Assembly: GCF_021172065.1 (NCBI RefSeq)
Contig: NZ_CP087880.1
Span: 3,014,583 to 3,078,582, forward strand
Direction: 5' to 3'
Source of the DNA: Pseudocitrobacter corydidari
Lineage (GTDB): Bacteria > Pseudomonadota > Gammaproteobacteria > Enterobacterales > Enterobacteriaceae
DNA: 64,000 nucleotides
The notes under the pieces are model-generated. The model had not been told where the DNA came from. It searched no databases and was given only the letters and a program-made list of their open reading frames with translations. This document shows positions 33,160-44,758 of this stretch, one piece after another. Position numbers and translations under genes: made by a program. Every line of letters starts with the position of its first letter. Within the stretch, counting starts at the first letter, position 1.

Positions 33160-33654
33160 ATGAATTATAAGAAGCCACTATTAAGATTGATTATATGGCG
33201 ATCCCTTTTCATATTAATATCCATCCCTCTTTCTGTCTTTATTCTGGGATTTAGTCTTTATATGAAAGGTATCGCCACTTCTGAGACAAATTTTATTTTT
33301 TTATTAATAACTGTATTATTAGAGCTCTTATGTTTTACCTTGATGTTTTTCAGGGCGTTATCGTTAAGAATAAATACCCCTTCACATATCACATTACAAC
33401 AACATAAAATCATTATTGATAACTCCACATTTATATTAAATGACATAGTTTTATGTTCACTCACCCCACCAAATTATGGCCCATATCATAAAAGATTTCT
33501 TAAAATCATCGATAAAAAAGGTACAAATAAAAAATACTTCCTTGGGTATAACGAAAAAAGTCAACATTTATCGTGCCCACAATATTCGATAATGTGTAAA
33601 CATATGGAATTCCTGTGCCGTGATATACCTGGTAAATTTCAACTAGACCTGTAG
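33160..33654 (+). CDS. Small membrane protein, divergent family member 2 of the island
   Basis: Unknown function. The ATG at 33160 gives 164 aa; a GTG three codons earlier (33151) is in frame and equally possible, and neither has a strong ribosome-binding site. Two hydrophobic stretches (about residues 10-35 and 45-65) precede a C-terminal domain that follows the family pattern: TPSHITLQQHKIIIDNSTF, LTPPNYG, KKYFLGYNEK and a final PGKFQ. It is the most diverged of the four paralogues; it shares PGKFQ with the member at 34548. Very AT-rich. Confidence 0.7.
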   Translation: MNYKKPLLRLIIWRSLFILISIPLSVFILGFSLYMKGIATSETNFIFLLITVLLELLCFTLMFFRALSLRINTPSHITLQQHKIIIDNSTFILNDIVLCSLTPPNYGPYHKRFLKIIDKKGTNKKYFLGYNEKSQHLSCPQYSIMCKHMEFLCRDIPGKFQLDL

Positions 33655-33887
33655 AACTGGTCATATAAATAGTTTACATAGGAAGCCTTTCTTGAGAGTT
33701 ACAAGAATATGTTTATTTCGCACAACTGAAAACTTTCCCACATCATCTTAATAAATTATTAAAATTACCATATACAACTCAGAAACCAACTTCATACTGA
33801 ATTTCTTATCAAAAATACCTGCTTACGATTTACTCTTTTCAAGAGTGGAGAGGTACAATCATCCCTAAACTCAATGGAATTGAACAG

Positions 33888-34418
33888 ATGATCGAAACAA
33901 TATATAAATTAAACAAATCAATTATCACCAAATCATTAAAAATAGATTATGTATCACCCTTGAGTACAGCTACAGGCACATGTCTCTTCTATGGCGCACT
34001 GGGTTTCTTCCTGGGGGTAAGCGCAATCACGTTAATATTATTCACTTTGGCTATTTTCATATTAATGTTTATTTTCGGCTTGATAGTTCAAGGCATGTTT
34101 TTTCCTGTCGCCTTCGCCAACAGAAAACGGATCCAGTTCCGCACTCCCGCAGAGATAGCCCTCGCCCAAAATCATATCCGTGTCGATAATCAGTGCTGGT
34201 CATTAAATGACATTAAAACGCTACAGCTGACGCCTGACATTTACCCGAAGAATGAAAAATGTTACTTAACCATCATCGGGCATGATAATAAAAAGCATCG
34301 CTTTTTTTTAGGCTGTGGCTTTGCCTCCGAAGAGATGATCTTCGAGAACTACTCAACATTCTGCGAACATGTTAAATTCTTGTTCAGAAATAACACATCA
34401 GCATTTAAAGAAAAATAG
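33888..34418 (+). CDS. Small membrane protein, family member 3, near-twin of member 1 in its C-terminal half
   Basis: Unknown function, 176 aa, ATG at 33888 after TCAATGGAATTGAACAG. It begins MIETIYKLNKSIITKSLKID and ends in the same residues as the gene at 31370. From TPAEIAL to the end (about 90 residues) the two differ at only about ten positions, and the DNA is nearly identical, whereas the two membrane helices between about residues 24 and 80 share little. This abrupt change suggests recombination or gene conversion of the 3' half. Six bases separate its stop from the longest reading of the next paralogue. Confidence 0.75.
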   Translation: MIETIYKLNKSIITKSLKIDYVSPLSTATGTCLFYGALGFFLGVSAITLILFTLAIFILMFIFGLIVQGMFFPVAFANRKRIQFRTPAEIALAQNHIRVDNQCWSLNDIKTLQLTPDIYPKNEKCYLTIIGHDNKKHRFFLGCGFASEEMIFENYSTFCEHVKFLFRNNTSAFKEK

Positions 34419-34547
34419 CTCTCTATGCAGAGATCATTCTTTTTAGATTTGCCTGCCCCCCCTTTAATTTTAATACCAATCACGCTATTTTACCCACCAA
34501 CAAAAACCGTTATTCATTTACATCATGAATATAATGGAGCCTTTATC

Positions 34548-35060
34548 TTGGCCTCTGAAATAAAATACCCCCTCAACAAAAAAGTGATCTCCCGTATCGT
34601 TCTCGAAGATAACTTTTTTATCGTGGCAACCATTCCCGTCAGCCTGCTGATTCTACTCATTTTTTCAATGTTTATCGGCGTACCGTTTCTCTCAATGGCG
34701 CTGGGTGCGCTCGGCGTAACACTGGTTGCAGAGTTGCTGTTAGCCCTGGCGATGTTTATTTATGCCCACTGGATAAAATCAAGAACACCGGAGCAGATTG
34801 TTCTCAGCGCCGAAGCCATCACAATTGATGATAAAACCTGGCAATGGAAAAACATTGAGACCATAAAACTCACCCCAAATATTTACCCAATGAATAAAAA
34901 ATACCATCTGGCGATCGCAGACCACGCGGGAAACAAAACCACCTGGTTTCTGGGATATGGCCACGGTACTAAGTGGGTTATTTTTTCCGACTACCAGTCT
35001 CTGTGTGAGCAGGTGGCGTTTTACTGCGAAGGCGAGCCGGGCAAATTTCAGTCCTATTGA
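34548..35060 (+). CDS. Small membrane protein, family member 4, probable TTG start
   Basis: Unknown function. The open frame reaches back to an ATG at 34425 (211 aa), but the first 41 residues have no counterpart in the paralogues. The TTG at 34548 has TGGAG at 8 bases and makes the protein begin LASEIKYPLNKKVISR, in line with ETIYKLNKSIITKS of its siblings, giving 170 aa. Two hydrophobic helices follow, then the family domain: TPEQIVLSAEAITIDDKTWQ, LTPNIYPMNKKYHLAI, TWFLGYG and PGKFQ. It ends 81 bases before polB, and the polB LexA box begins 8 bases after its stop. Confidence 0.7.
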   Translation: MASEIKYPLNKKVISRIVLEDNFFIVATIPVSLLILLIFSMFIGVPFLSMALGALGVTLVAELLLALAMFIYAHWIKSRTPEQIVLSAEAITIDDKTWQWKNIETIKLTPNIYPMNKKYHLAIADHAGNKTTWFLGYGHGTKWVIFSDYQSLCEQVAFYCEGEPGKFQSY

Positions 35061-35068
35061 AAACGCAC

Positions 35069-35084
35069 CTGTACAAAAAACCAG
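35069..35084. promoter_or_regulatory. LexA box of polB
   Basis: CTGT-N8-CCAG (CTGTACAAAAAACCAG) matches the LexA half-sites CTGT/ACAG in seven of eight positions and resembles the E. coli polB (dinA) site. A TATAAT lies at 35106-35111 and the GTG start at 35142. SOS induction of polB is therefore likely. Confidence 0.75.
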
Positions 35085-35141
35085 TTAAAACCAACTAAAC
35101 CAGGTTATAATCAGCGCTTATTCATCAGGTGAGAAACGCGT

Positions 35142-37499
35142 GTGGCGCAGGCGCAAGCTGGCTTTATCTTAACCCGCCACTGGCGGGACACTCCTCAGGG
35201 GACAGAAGTCACCTTCTGGCTGGCGACGGATGCAGGTCCGCTTGCCGTGACGCTGCCGCCCCAGGAGTCGGTCGCCTTTATCCCGGAAGCGCAGCGCGCG
35301 CAGACGGAACGCCTGTTACAGGGTGAGCGCGATGCCCGCCTTGCCCCGCTCACCTTACAAGATTTTCACCGCCAGCCGGTGTTCGGCCTCTACTGCCGCT
35401 CTCATCGCCAGTTGATGCGCCTCGATAAACTGCTGCGCGAAAACGGCATCACCGTGTATGAAGCAGACATTCGTCCGCCAGAACGCTATCTGATGGAGCG
35501 CTTTATCACCGCCCCGGTGTGGTTCGATGGCGACGCACGCGGTAATGGGCTGGTGAATGCACGGCTAAAACCCCATGACACCTATCGCCCGGCGCTGAAG
35601 TGGGCCTCTGTCGATATCGAAACCACCCGTCACGGCGAGCTGTATTGCATCGGCATTGAAGGCTGCGGCCAGCGCGTGGTCTACATGCTCGGCCCGGCCA
35701 ACGGAGATGCCTCGGCGGTAGATTTTGAGCTGGAGTACGTCGCCAGCCGCCCACAACTTTTAGAAAAACTGAATGCCTGGTTCGCTCAGCACGACCCGGA
35801 TGTCATCATCGGCTGGAACGTGGTGCAGTTCGATTTACGCGTGCTGCAAAAACACGCCGAGCGCTACCGTATTCCGCTGATGCTGGGCCGTGGCAACAGC
35901 GAGCTGGAGTGGCGCGAACACGGGTTTAAGAACGGTGTGTTTTTCGCCCAGGCTAACGGGCGGCTGATTCTCGACGGCATTGAAGCGCTGAAATCCGCGT
36001 TCTGGAATTTCTCTTCGTTTTCGCTGGAGGCGGTAGCGCAGGAGCTGCTGGGCGAAGGCAAAGCCATTGATAACCCGTGGGACAGAATGGACGAAATTGA
36101 CCGCCGTTTCGCCGAAGATAAGCCTGCGCTGGCGAAATATAACCTCAAAGATTGCGAGCTGGTAACGCAGATTTTCCACAAAACGGAAATTATGCCATTC
36201 CTGCTGGAACGCGCCACGGTTAACGGGCTGGCGGTTGACCGTCACGGTGGCTCGGTTGCCGCCTTTAGCCACCTCTATTTCCCGCGTATGCATCGCCTGG
36301 GTTATGTCGCACCTAATTTAGGCGAAGTACCACCGCAGGCGAGCCCCGGCGGCTACGTGATGGATTCACGCCCCGGTTTGTACGATTCGGTGCTGGTGCT
36401 GGATTACAAAAGCCTGTATCCGTCGATTATCCGTTCATTTTTGATTGACCCGGTCGGGCTGGTTGAAGGGATGAATCAGCCGGATGCGCAACACAGTACC
36501 GAAGGTTTTCTTGGCGCCTGGTTCTCACGCGATAAACACTGCCTGCCGGGGATCGTCAGCCAAATCTGGCACGCGCGCGATGAAGCCAAACAGCATAAAA
36601 ACAAACCGCTCTCGCAAGCACTGAAGATCATCATGAACGCGTTTTACGGCGTACTCGGCACCAGCGCCTGCCGCTTTTTTGATCCCCGCCTCGCGTCGTC
36701 GATCACCATGCGCGGGCACGCGATCATGCGCCAGACCAAAGCGCTTATCGAATCCAAAGGTTACGACGTCATCTATGGCGATACGGACTCCACCTTTGTG
36801 TGGCTTAAAAAAGCGCATGATGAAAACGCCGCGGCGAAAATTGGCCGTGATCTCGTTGAATTTGTTAACCAGTGGTGGGCCGATGAGCTACAAAAGTCGG
36901 GCTTAACCAGCGCGCTGGAGCTGGAGTTTGAAACCCACTTTTGTCGCTTCCTGATGCCGACGATCCGCGGTGCCGATACCGGCAGTAAAAAACGCTACGC
37001 CGGGATGATTCAGGAAGGCACGGAACAAAGAATGCTTTATAAAGGCCTCGAAACAGTGCGCACTGACTGGACGCCGCTGGCGCAACAGTTCCAGCAGGAG
37101 CTCTATCTGCGCATCTTCCGCAACGAGCCTTACCGCGACTATATTCTTGAAACCATCGATAACCTGATGTCGGGCAAGCTCGACAGCAAACTGGTCTACC
37201 GCAAGCGCCTGCGTCGCCCGCTGGCTGAATATCAGCGCAACGTGCCGCCGCATGTGCGCGCCGCACGTCTGGCAGACGAACACAACGCGCGCCTGGGCCG
37301 CCCGCTTCAGTATCAGCAGCGCGGCAGCATCAAATATGTCTGGACCACCAGCGGCCCGGAACCGCTGGATTATCAACAGTCGCCGCTTGATTACGAGCAC
37401 TACCTGACAAAACAATTAGAGCCCGTTGCCGAAGGAATTCTCCCCTTTGTCGACGACGATTTTGCTACAATAGTGACAGGGCAACTGGGGCTATTTTGA
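35142..37499 (+). CDS. polB: DNA polymerase II PolB
   Basis: SOS-induced B-family polymerase with proofreading, used in replication restart and lesion bypass. The start is GTG at 35142, as in E. coli, giving 785 aa. The exonuclease motif VDIETTRH lies near residue 157. The polymerase motifs follow in order: [17 protein letters not shown] (motif A), [12 protein letters not shown] (motif B) and YGDTDST (motif C). The C-terminal GQLGLF is a beta-clamp binding motif. Preceded by a LexA box. Confidence 0.98.
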   Translation: MAQAQAGFILTRHWRDTPQGTEVTFWLATDAGPLAVTLPPQESVAFIPEAQRAQTERLLQGERDARLAPLTLQDFHRQPVFGLYCRSHRQLMRLDKLLRENGITVYEADIRPPERYLMERFITAPVWFDGDARGNGLVNARLKPHDTYRPALKWASVDIETTRHGELYCIGIEGCGQRVVYMLGPANGDASAVDFELEYVASRPQLLEKLNAWFAQHDPDVIIGWNVVQFDLRVLQKHAERYRIPLMLGRGNSELEWREHGFKNGVFFAQANGRLILDGIEALKSAFWNFSSFSLEAVAQELLGEGKAIDNPWDRMDEIDRRFAEDKPALAKYNLKDCELVTQIFHKTEIMPFLLERATVNGLAVDRHGGSVAAFSHLYFPRMHRLGYVAPNLGEVPPQASPGGYVMDSRPGLYDSVLVLDYKSLYPSIIRSFLIDPVGLVEGMNQPDAQHSTEGFLGAWFSRDKHCLPGIVSQIWHARDEAKQHKNKPLSQALKIIMNAFYGVLGTSACRFFDPRLASSITMRGHAIMRQTKALIESKGYDVIYGDTDSTFVWLKKAHDENAAAKIGRDLVEFVNQWWADELQKSGLTSALELEFETHFCRFLMPTIRGADTGSKKRYAGMIQEGTEQRMLYKGLETVRTDWTPLAQQFQQELYLRIFRNEPYRDYILETIDNLMSGKLDSKLVYRKRLRRPLAEYQRNVPPHVRAARLADEHNARLGRPLQYQQRGSIKYVWTTSGPEPLDYQQSPLDYEHYLTKQLEPVAEGILPFVDDDFATIVTGQLGLF

Positions 37500-37631
37500 C
37501 AGGTGACTAACGCCGCGCCATCCAGTACCATAGCGCCCTTTCCATTCCTGGACCTCATTCATTCGCCGCCTCTTCATCAGGCGGTGGATGGGTATTGCCT
37601 GCAATTTACAAAGAGATAGAGCCGAACACTT

Positions 37632-40538
37632 ATGCCTTTTACACTTGGTCAACGCTGGATCAGCGATACAGAAAGCGAACTGGGACTTGGTACTGTAGTT
37701 GCAATGGATGCACGCACCGTCACCCTGCTCTTTCCGGCTACCGGAGAGAACCGTCTGTATGCCCGAAGCGACTCCCCCGTGACCCGCGTGATGTTCAATC
37801 CTGGCGACACGATTACAAGCCATGATGGCTGGCAGTTGCACGTTGATGAAGTTATTGAAGAAAAAGGCCTGCTGGCCTATGTCGGCACCCGTCTGGATAC
37901 TGAAGAAGCCAATGTTGTGCTGCGTGAAGTGTTGCTCGACAGCAAACTGGTTTTCAGTAAACCCCAGGACCGCCTGTTTGCAGGGCAAATCGACCGTATG
38001 GATCGCTTTGCCCTGCGCTACCGTGCGCGTAAATATCAGAGCGAACAATACCGCATGCCGTACAGCGGCCTGCGTGGGCAGCGTACCAGCCTGATCCCTC
38101 ATCAGCTCAATATCGCCCACGATGTGGGCCGTCGCCACGCGCCGCGCGTGCTGCTGGCCGATGAAGTGGGTTTAGGTAAAACCATCGAAGCCGGGATGAT
38201 CCTGCATCAGCAGCTGCTCTCTGGCGCGGCCCAGCGCGTGCTGATCATCGTGCCAGAAACTCTCCAGCACCAGTGGCTGGTTGAGATGCTGCGCCGCTTC
38301 AACCTACGCTTTGCGCTGTTTGACGATGAGCGTTACGCCGAAGCGCAGCACGACGCCTATAACCCGTTTGAAACCGAACAACTGGTCATTTGCTCGCTGG
38401 ACTTCGTGCGCCGCAACAAGCAGCGCCTGGAGCATTTGTGCGACGCCGAATGGGACATCATGGTGGTCGATGAAGCGCATCACCTGGTGTGGAGCGAAGA
38501 TGCGCCAAGCCGTGAATATCAGTGTATTGAACAGCTGGCAGAACGCGTGCCGGGCGTCCTGCTGCTGACCGCAACGCCGGAACAGCTGGGGATGGAGAGC
38601 CACTTTGCGCGTCTGCGTCTGCTCGACCCGAACCGCTTCCACGATTTTGAGCAGTTTGTCGAAGAACAGAAAAACTATCGCCCGGTAGCCGACGCGGTCG
38701 CGCTGCTGCTGGCGGGCAACAAACTCAGCAACGACGAGCTGAACACCCTGGGCGAGCTGATTGGCGAGCAGGATATTGAAGCCCTGCTGCAAACGGCGAA
38801 CAGCGACCGCGACGGCGCAGAAGCCGCACGCCAGGAACTGATCAGCATGCTGATGGACCGGCACGGCACCAGCCGCGTGCTGTTCCGTAACACCCGTAAC
38901 GGCGTGAAGGGCTTCCCGAAACGCGAGCTGCACACCATCAAACTGCCGCTGCCAACCCAGTATCAAACGGCGATTAAAGTCTCCGGCATTATGGGCGCGC
39001 GTAAGAGTGCGGAAGAACGCGCTCGCGATATGCTTTACCCGGAACAGATTTATCAGGAATTTGAAGGTGATACCGGCACCTGGTGGAACTTCGACCCGCG
39101 CGTGGAGTGGCTGATGGGCTACCTGACCAGCCACCGCTCACAGAAAGTGCTGGTGATTTGCGCCAAAGCCGCCACCGCGCTGCAACTGGAACAGGTTCTG
39201 CGCGAGCGCGAGGGCATCCGCGCCGCCGTGTTCCATGAAGGAATGTCGATCATCGAACGCGACCGCGCAGCGGCCTGGTTTGGTGAAGAAGACAGTGGCG
39301 CGCAGGTGCTGCTGTGTTCTGAAATCGGTTCTGAAGGGCGTAACTTCCAGTTCGCCAGCAATCTGGTGATGTTCGACCTGCCGTTCAACCCGGACCTGCT
39401 GGAGCAGCGTATTGGCCGTCTGGACCGTATCGGTCAGGCGCACGATATTCAGATCCACGTGCCGTATCTGGAACGCACCGCACAGTCCGTGCTGGTTCGC
39501 TGGTTCCATGAAGGTCTGGACGCATTCGAGCATACCTGCCCGACCGGCCGCACCATCTATGACAGCGTGCACGACCAATTAATTAACTACTTAGCCGCGC
39601 CGGAAAACAGCGAAGGCTTTGATGATCTGATCAAAACCTGTCGCGAACAGCATGACGCACTGAAAGCGCAGCTGGAACAGGGTCGCGACCGCCTGCTGGA
39701 AATCCACTCAAACGGCGGCGAGAAAGCGCAGGCGCTGGCCGAAAGCATTGAAGAGCAGGATGACGATACCAACCTGATCGCCTTCGCCATGAACCTGTTT
39801 GATATCGTCGGTATCAACCAGGACGATCGTGGCGAAAACCTGATTGTTCTGACGCCGTCCGACCATATGTTAGTGCCAGACTTCCCTGGCCTGCCGGAAG
39901 ATGGCTGTACCGTCACCTTCGAGCGTGACGTGGCGCTTTCGCGTGAAGATGCGCAGTTCCTGACCTGGGAACACCCGATTATCCACAACGGTCTGGATCT
40001 GATCCTCTCCGGCGATACGGGCAGCAGCACCATTTCTCTGCTGAAAAACAAAGCGCTGCCGGTCGGTACGCTGCTGGTTGAACTGATCTACGTCGTGGAA
40101 GCCAATGCGCCGAAACAGCTGCAGCTCAACCGCTTCCTGCCGCCAACGCCAGTACGCATGCTGCTGGATAAAAACGGCACCAACCTGGCGGCGCAGGTGG
40201 AGTTTGAAACCTTCAACCGCCAGTTGAGCGCGGTAAACCGCCATACGGGCAGCAAGCTGGTTAACGCCGTACAGCAGGACGTTCACGCGATTCTGCAATT
40301 GGGCGAAGGCCAGATTGCCAAAGCCGCGCAGGCGCTGATCGATTCTGCGCGCAGTGAAGCCGATGAAAAACTGAGTGCTGAACTGTCGCGTCTGGAAGCC
40401 CTGAAAGCGGTCAACCCGAACATTCGTGATGACGAGCTTTCCGCTATCGAAAGCAACCGCCAGCAGGTGATGGAAAGCCTGTCGCAGGCTGGCTGGCGTC
40501 TGGATGCGTTGCGCCTGATCGTTGTGACGCACCAGTAA
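37632..40538 (+). CDS. rapA: RNA polymerase recycling ATPase RapA (HepA)
   Basis: SWI/SNF-family ATPase bound to RNA polymerase that helps recycle it after termination. The 968 aa protein has two N-terminal Tudor-like domains, then the helicase core: ADEVGLGKT (Walker A, near residue 180), DEAHH (near 280), LLTATP, and the C-lobe motifs [14 protein letters not shown] and [10 protein letters not shown]. Follows polB by 132 bases that hold no clear signal, and precedes rluA by 12 bases. Confidence 0.98.
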   Translation: MPFTLGQRWISDTESELGLGTVVAMDARTVTLLFPATGENRLYARSDSPVTRVMFNPGDTITSHDGWQLHVDEVIEEKGLLAYVGTRLDTEEANVVLREVLLDSKLVFSKPQDRLFAGQIDRMDRFALRYRARKYQSEQYRMPYSGLRGQRTSLIPHQLNIAHDVGRRHAPRVLLADEVGLGKTIEAGMILHQQLLSGAAQRVLIIVPETLQHQWLVEMLRRFNLRFALFDDERYAEAQHDAYNPFETEQLVICSLDFVRRNKQRLEHLCDAEWDIMVVDEAHHLVWSEDAPSREYQCIEQLAERVPGVLLLTATPEQLGMESHFARLRLLDPNRFHDFEQFVEEQKNYRPVADAVALLLAGNKLSNDELNTLGELIGEQDIEALLQTANSDRDGAEAARQELISMLMDRHGTSRVLFRNTRNGVKGFPKRELHTIKLPLPTQYQTAIKVSGIMGARKSAEERARDMLYPEQIYQEFEGDTGTWWNFDPRVEWLMGYLTSHRSQKVLVICAKAATALQLEQVLREREGIRAAVFHEGMSIIERDRAAAWFGEEDSGAQVLLCSEIGSEGRNFQFASNLVMFDLPFNPDLLEQRIGRLDRIGQAHDIQIHVPYLERTAQSVLVRWFHEGLDAFEHTCPTGRTIYDSVHDQLINYLAAPENSEGFDDLIKTCREQHDALKAQLEQGRDRLLEIHSNGGEKAQALAESIEEQDDDTNLIAFAMNLFDIVGINQDDRGENLIVLTPSDHMLVPDFPGLPEDGCTVTFERDVALSREDAQFLTWEHPIIHNGLDLILSGDTGSSTISLLKNKALPVGTLLVELIYVVEANAPKQLQLNRFLPPTPVRMLLDKNGTNLAAQVEFETFNRQLSAVNRHTGSKLVNAVQQDVHAILQLGEGQIAKAAQALIDSARSEADEKLSAELSRLEALKAVNPNIRDDELSAIESNRQQVMESLSQAGWRLDALRLIVVTHQ

Positions 40539-40550
40539 CAGGAGCCCGCT

Positions 40551-41210
40551 ATGGGAATGGAAAACTACAATCCGCCGCAGGATCCGTGGCTGGTTATTCT
40601 CTATCAGGACGAGCACATCATGGTGGTCAACAAGCCAAGCGGCTTGTTGTCCGTGCCGGGCCGTCAGGAAGAGCATAAAGACAGCGTGATGCTGCGCGTG
40701 CAGCGCGATTATCCGCAGGCCGAATCCGTCCATCGTCTGGATATGGCGACCAGCGGCGTCATTGTGGTGGCCCTGACCAAAGCGGCTGAGCGCGAGCTTA
40801 AACGTCAGTTCCGCGAACGCGAGCCGAAAAAGCAGTACGTGGCGCGCGTTTGGGGGCACCCTAAACCGCAAGAGGGCCTGGTGGATTTACCGCTGATTTG
40901 CGACTGGCCAAACCGGCCGAAGCAGAAGGTGTGTTACGAAACCGGCAAAACGGCACAAACGGAGTATGAGGTGCTGGAGTACGCGGACGATAACACCGCC
41001 CGCGTGCTGCTTAAGCCGATTACCGGGCGCTCGCACCAGTTGCGCGTGCATATGCTGGCGTTAGGTCATCCGATTCTGGGCGACCGCTTTTACGCAACGC
41101 CCGAAGCGCTGGCGATGGCCCCGCGTCTGCTGCTGCATGCGCAGACGCTGACCATTACGCATCCGGAGTTTGGCAACAGTATGACGTTTAAAGCACCGGT
41201 GGATTTTTGA
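40551..41210 (+). CDS. rluA: Dual-specificity pseudouridine synthase RluA
   Basis: Makes pseudouridine at position 746 of 23S rRNA and 32 of several tRNAs. The 219 aa length matches E. coli. The catalytic aspartate is at residue 64 in HRLDMATSGVIV, and the family motifs KPITGRSHQLRVHM and GHPILGDRFY are present. It follows rapA by 12 bases with CAGGAG as ribosome-binding site, so the two are likely co-transcribed. Confidence 0.97.
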   Translation: MGMENYNPPQDPWLVILYQDEHIMVVNKPSGLLSVPGRQEEHKDSVMLRVQRDYPQAESVHRLDMATSGVIVVALTKAAERELKRQFREREPKKQYVARVWGHPKPQEGLVDLPLICDWPNRPKQKVCYETGKTAQTEYEVLEYADDNTARVLLKPITGRSHQLRVHMLALGHPILGDRFYATPEALAMAPRLLLHAQTLTITHPEFGNSMTFKAPVDF

Positions 41211-41239
41211 GGCAGTAGCCACCCCGGCATGCGAAGTAT

Positions 41240-41348
41240 CGTAGGCCGGATAAGGCGTTTACGCCGCCATCCGGCACCTGTGCACGATGCCCGGTGGCGC
41301 TTCGCTTACCGGGCCTACAAAAGAGAGTTCGCAAGCCGCCATCCGGCA
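41240..41348. repeat. REP cluster between rluA and djlA
   Basis: Two inverted REP pairs: GTAGGCCGGATAAGGCG with GCCGCCATCCGGCA, and then GCCCGGTGGCGCTTCGC with a second GCCGCCATCCGGCAA. The genes on either side are convergent. Confidence 0.85.
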
Positions 41349-41359
41349 ATACTCGCATG

Positions 41360-42178
41360 TTACTTAAACCCTTTCTGTTCCTTAATCAGCTCGTACGCAC
41401 GCTGGATTTCCTGCGCTTTTTGCTTCGCCATCTCCATCATTTCTGGTGGTAAACCTTTTGCCACCAGCTTATCCGGGTGATGCTCGCTCATCAGCTTACG
41501 GTACGCACGTTTAATGGTCGTCGCATCGTCGGTGCTTTTCACGCCGAGCACGTTGCAGGCATCCTCCAGCGTCGGGCCGCGCTGCGCCTGTTGCCAACCG
41601 CCTGCGCCCTGCGACTGCTGCTGATAACCGCCGCCAAACTGCGCCCCGCCCTGCATCATGCGCAGGAACTGATCGAACTGCGCGCGAGAAATCCCGAGCT
41701 CTTCGGCAATCACATACAGCACGTCACGTTCGTTCGGATGCAGTGAACCGTCAGCAAATGCCGCCTGAATCTGAATTTCAAGAAACATCCTAATCAGATC
41801 AAAACGCCCAAAGCAGACGCTACGGAACTGACGCATTTTTTCGCGCAGCGGATAGTTATCTGATTTGCCCACGCGGAACGCCTGCTGTGCCGCGGTGCGA
41901 GAAGCGCCGTGCAGGTTCATTCTGTCCATTAACAGACTGGCGATATGAATATCCGCTTCCGTGACACGCCCTTTCGATTTGGTCAGGTGGCCCATGACTT
42001 CAAAGGTGGTGGCAAAAAAGAGAGACTGACGCTCCTGTTGATTCGCAAACCAGTTCATCCGGCGGCTGCGCGCCTTGTCAAACATGTGGCCCACGAGCAA
42101 TCCGAGGACGACGCCCCAGAACCCGCCACCCATCATTAAGGCGATGGCTACACCAATCACTTTACCCCAATACTGCAT
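41360..42178 (-). CDS. djlA: Membrane-anchored DnaK co-chaperone DjlA
   Basis: Type III J-domain protein that stimulates DnaK at the inner membrane and affects the Rcs pathway. The 272 aa protein starts with one membrane helix (about residues 7-30), then a TerB-like alpha-helical central domain, a Gly/Gln-rich linker (about 185-205) and a C-terminal J domain with the HPD motif in EHHPDKL. It is divergent from lptD and convergent with rluA. Confidence 0.97.
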   Translation of the reverse strand: MQYWGKVIGVAIALMMGGGFWGVVLGLLVGHMFDKARSRRMNWFANQQERQSLFFATTFEVMGHLTKSKGRVTEADIHIASLLMDRMNLHGASRTAAQQAFRVGKSDNYPLREKMRQFRSVCFGRFDLIRMFLEIQIQAAFADGSLHPNERDVLYVIAEELGISRAQFDQFLRMMQGGAQFGGGYQQQSQGAGGWQQAQRGPTLEDACNVLGVKSTDDATTIKRAYRKLMSEHHPDKLVAKGLPPEMMEMAKQKAQEIQRAYELIKEQKGFK

Positions 42179-42362
42179 ATACTCCCCAAATCGTCATGCC
42201 AGCGGCTAAAATATGCATTATCATACCCGTCATTCAATGCCGTGCCTAACACCTCTGGCCGGGACGGGCAGGATAAGTACTAGCGTCAAGCCGTTGAGTA
42301 CGTTAGTCTCTGACCGTTTGCAAGCCGCAATGCTATAGATGACGGAACAACAAATACAACGT

Positions 42363-44702
42363 ATGAAAAAACGTATTCCCACCCTCCTGGCGACTATGAT
42401 TGCCAGTGCCTTGTACAGCCAGCAGGGCATGGCTGCCGATCTCGCTTCGCAATGTATGCTGGGCGTGCCGAGCTACGACCGTCCATTGGTGAAAGGCGAG
42501 ACCAACGATCTGCCTGTCACGATTAACGCCGATCACGCAAAAGGGAACTACCCTGATGACGCGGTGTTTACGGGCAATGTCGACATTAACCAGGGAAATA
42601 GCCGCTTGCAGGCCGATGAAGTTCAGCTTCATCAAAAACAGCCTGAAGGTCAGACTGCGCCAGTGCGCACGGTCGATGCCCTCGGTAATGTACACTATGA
42701 CGATAACCAGGTGATCCTGAAAGGTCCGAAAGCCTGGTCGAATCTCAATACCAAAGATACCAACGTCTGGGAAGGTGATTACCAGATGGTGGGTCGTCAG
42801 GGCCGCGGGACGGCGGATCTGATGAAACAGCGTGGCGAAAACCGTTACACCATTCTGGAAAACGGCACCTTCACGTCGTGCCTGCCGGGTTCTAACACCT
42901 GGAGCGTTGTCGGTTCTGAAGTTATCCAGGACCGTGAAGAAGAAGTCGCGGAAATCTGGAACGCCCGTTTTAAAGTGGGCCCGGTTCCGATTTTTTATAG
43001 CCCTTATTTACAGTTACCAATCGGCGATAAACGTCGTTCAGGTTTCCTGATCCCCAATGCCCGGTACAGCACGAAGAACTACTTTGAGTTCTATCTGCCT
43101 TACTACTGGAACATCGCACCGAACATGGATGCGACCATCACGCCACACTATATGCACCGACGTGGCGGCATCATGTGGGAGAACGAATTCCGCTATCTGA
43201 CCAAAGCGGGCGCGGGTTTGATGGAGCTCGATTACCTGCCATCGGATAAAGTCTATAGCGATGAGCACCCGGATGACGATAACAGCCGTCGCTGGATGTT
43301 CTACTGGCGTCATGCGGGCGTGCTGGATCAGGTATGGCGCTTCAACGTCGACTACACCAAAGTCAGCGACCCGAACTACTTCAACGACTTTGACTCCAAA
43401 TACGGTTCCAGTACCGACGGCTACGCGACGCAAAAATTCAGCGTCGGCTATGCGGTGCAGAACTTCAACGCCACCGTGTCAACGAAACAGTTCCAGGTCT
43501 TCGACCGAACCAGCAGTAACTCCTACTCTGCTGAACCGCAGCTGGATGTGAACTTCTATCAGAACGACGTTGGGCCGTTCGATACGCGTATCTACGGCCA
43601 GGCGGTGAATTTTGTTAACACTAACAGCGATCGTCCGGAAGCGACGCGTCTGCACCTTGAGCCGACGATTAACCTGCCGCTGTCTAACGGTTGGGGAAGT
43701 CTGAACACTGAAGCGAAGCTGCTTGCGACTCACTACCAGCAGAAGAACGTTGAAAACACCCAGTACGATGACTCGGTAAACCGCACGATGCCGCAGTTTA
43801 AAGTCGACGGTAAGATGGTGTTTGAGCGCGATATGGACTGGTCTGCGGGTTATACCCAGACGCTGGAACCGCGCGCGCAGTATCTGTACGTGCCTTATCG
43901 TGACCAGAGCAACATCTACAACTACGACTCTTCGCTGCTGCAATCCGACTACAGCGGGCTGTTCCGTGACCGTACCTACGGCGGCCTTGACCGCATTGCG
44001 TCAGCCAACCAGGTGACGACCGGCCTCACATCTCGCGTATATGATGAATCGGCGATTGAACGTTTTAACGTTTCTGTTGGTCAAATCTACTATTTCACCG
44101 AGTCTCGTACCGGTGATGATACAACGACCTGGCAAAATGATGACAACACCGGTTCGTTGGTGTGGGCGGGAGACACCTATTTACGTCTGACCGACCGTTG
44201 GGGCCTGCGTGGCGGCATCCAGTACGATAAACGTCTGGATAACATCTCCACCAGCAGCACCACCCTTGAGTATCGCCGTGACCAGGACCGTTTAGTCCAG
44301 TTGAGCTACCGTTACGCCAGCCCGGAATATATCCAGGCGACATTGCCGCCTAACTACTCGTCGTCAGAGCAGTATAAGAACGGGATCTCGCAGGTAGGCG
44401 GCATAGCCAGTTGGCCGATTGCCGATCGCTGGTCTGTTGTGGGCGCGTACTACTTTGACACCAATAGTCACAAACCGGCCGATCAAATGCTGGGCGTGCA
44501 GTATAACTCCTGCTGCTACGCCATCCGTGTCGGCTACGAACGTAAGCTGAACGGTTGGGACAAAAATGAAAGTAGAGAACACGCCGTCTACGACAACGTA
44601 ATCGGCTTTAATATTGAGCTTCGTGGATTGAGTTCGAACTATGGTCTGGGTACCCAGCAAATGCTGCGTTCGAACATTCTGCCTTACCAGAACTCATTGT
44701 AA
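42363..44702 (+). CDS. lptD: LPS-assembly outer-membrane protein LptD
   Basis: With LptE forms the outer-membrane plug that inserts lipopolysaccharide. I chose the ATG at 42363 ([19 protein letters not shown]) over one 8 codons earlier because it starts a typical signal peptide, cleaved after MAA near residue 25. The 779 aa protein has the N-terminal jellyroll domain and the C-terminal beta-barrel, ending in [12 protein letters not shown]. The disulfide cysteines are present: one after the signal peptide (SQCML), one in TSCLPG and the pair in NSCCYA. Confidence 0.97.
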   Translation: MKKRIPTLLATMIASALYSQQGMAADLASQCMLGVPSYDRPLVKGETNDLPVTINADHAKGNYPDDAVFTGNVDINQGNSRLQADEVQLHQKQPEGQTAPVRTVDALGNVHYDDNQVILKGPKAWSNLNTKDTNVWEGDYQMVGRQGRGTADLMKQRGENRYTILENGTFTSCLPGSNTWSVVGSEVIQDREEEVAEIWNARFKVGPVPIFYSPYLQLPIGDKRRSGFLIPNARYSTKNYFEFYLPYYWNIAPNMDATITPHYMHRRGGIMWENEFRYLTKAGAGLMELDYLPSDKVYSDEHPDDDNSRRWMFYWRHAGVLDQVWRFNVDYTKVSDPNYFNDFDSKYGSSTDGYATQKFSVGYAVQNFNATVSTKQFQVFDRTSSNSYSAEPQLDVNFYQNDVGPFDTRIYGQAVNFVNTNSDRPEATRLHLEPTINLPLSNGWGSLNTEAKLLATHYQQKNVENTQYDDSVNRTMPQFKVDGKMVFERDMDWSAGYTQTLEPRAQYLYVPYRDQSNIYNYDSSLLQSDYSGLFRDRTYGGLDRIASANQVTTGLTSRVYDESAIERFNVSVGQIYYFTESRTGDDTTTWQNDDNTGSLVWAGDTYLRLTDRWGLRGGIQYDKRLDNISTSSTTLEYRRDQDRLVQLSYRYASPEYIQATLPPNYSSSEQYKNGISQVGGIASWPIADRWSVVGAYYFDTNSHKPADQMLGVQYNSCCYAIRVGYERKLNGWDKNESREHAVYDNVIGFNIELRGLSSNYGLGTQQMLRSNILPYQNSL

Positions 44703-44758
44703 CGACACTGACAGAAACTTAAGCCGCCGAGCGGTTTGTTAATTGAAATGGAAAAAGT

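Noticed and set aside
34425..34547. N-terminal extension of the fourth paralogue from the ATG at 34425
   Set aside because: No family match, weak initiation context and low-complexity proline/threonine-rich sequence. The TTG at 34548 is preferred.
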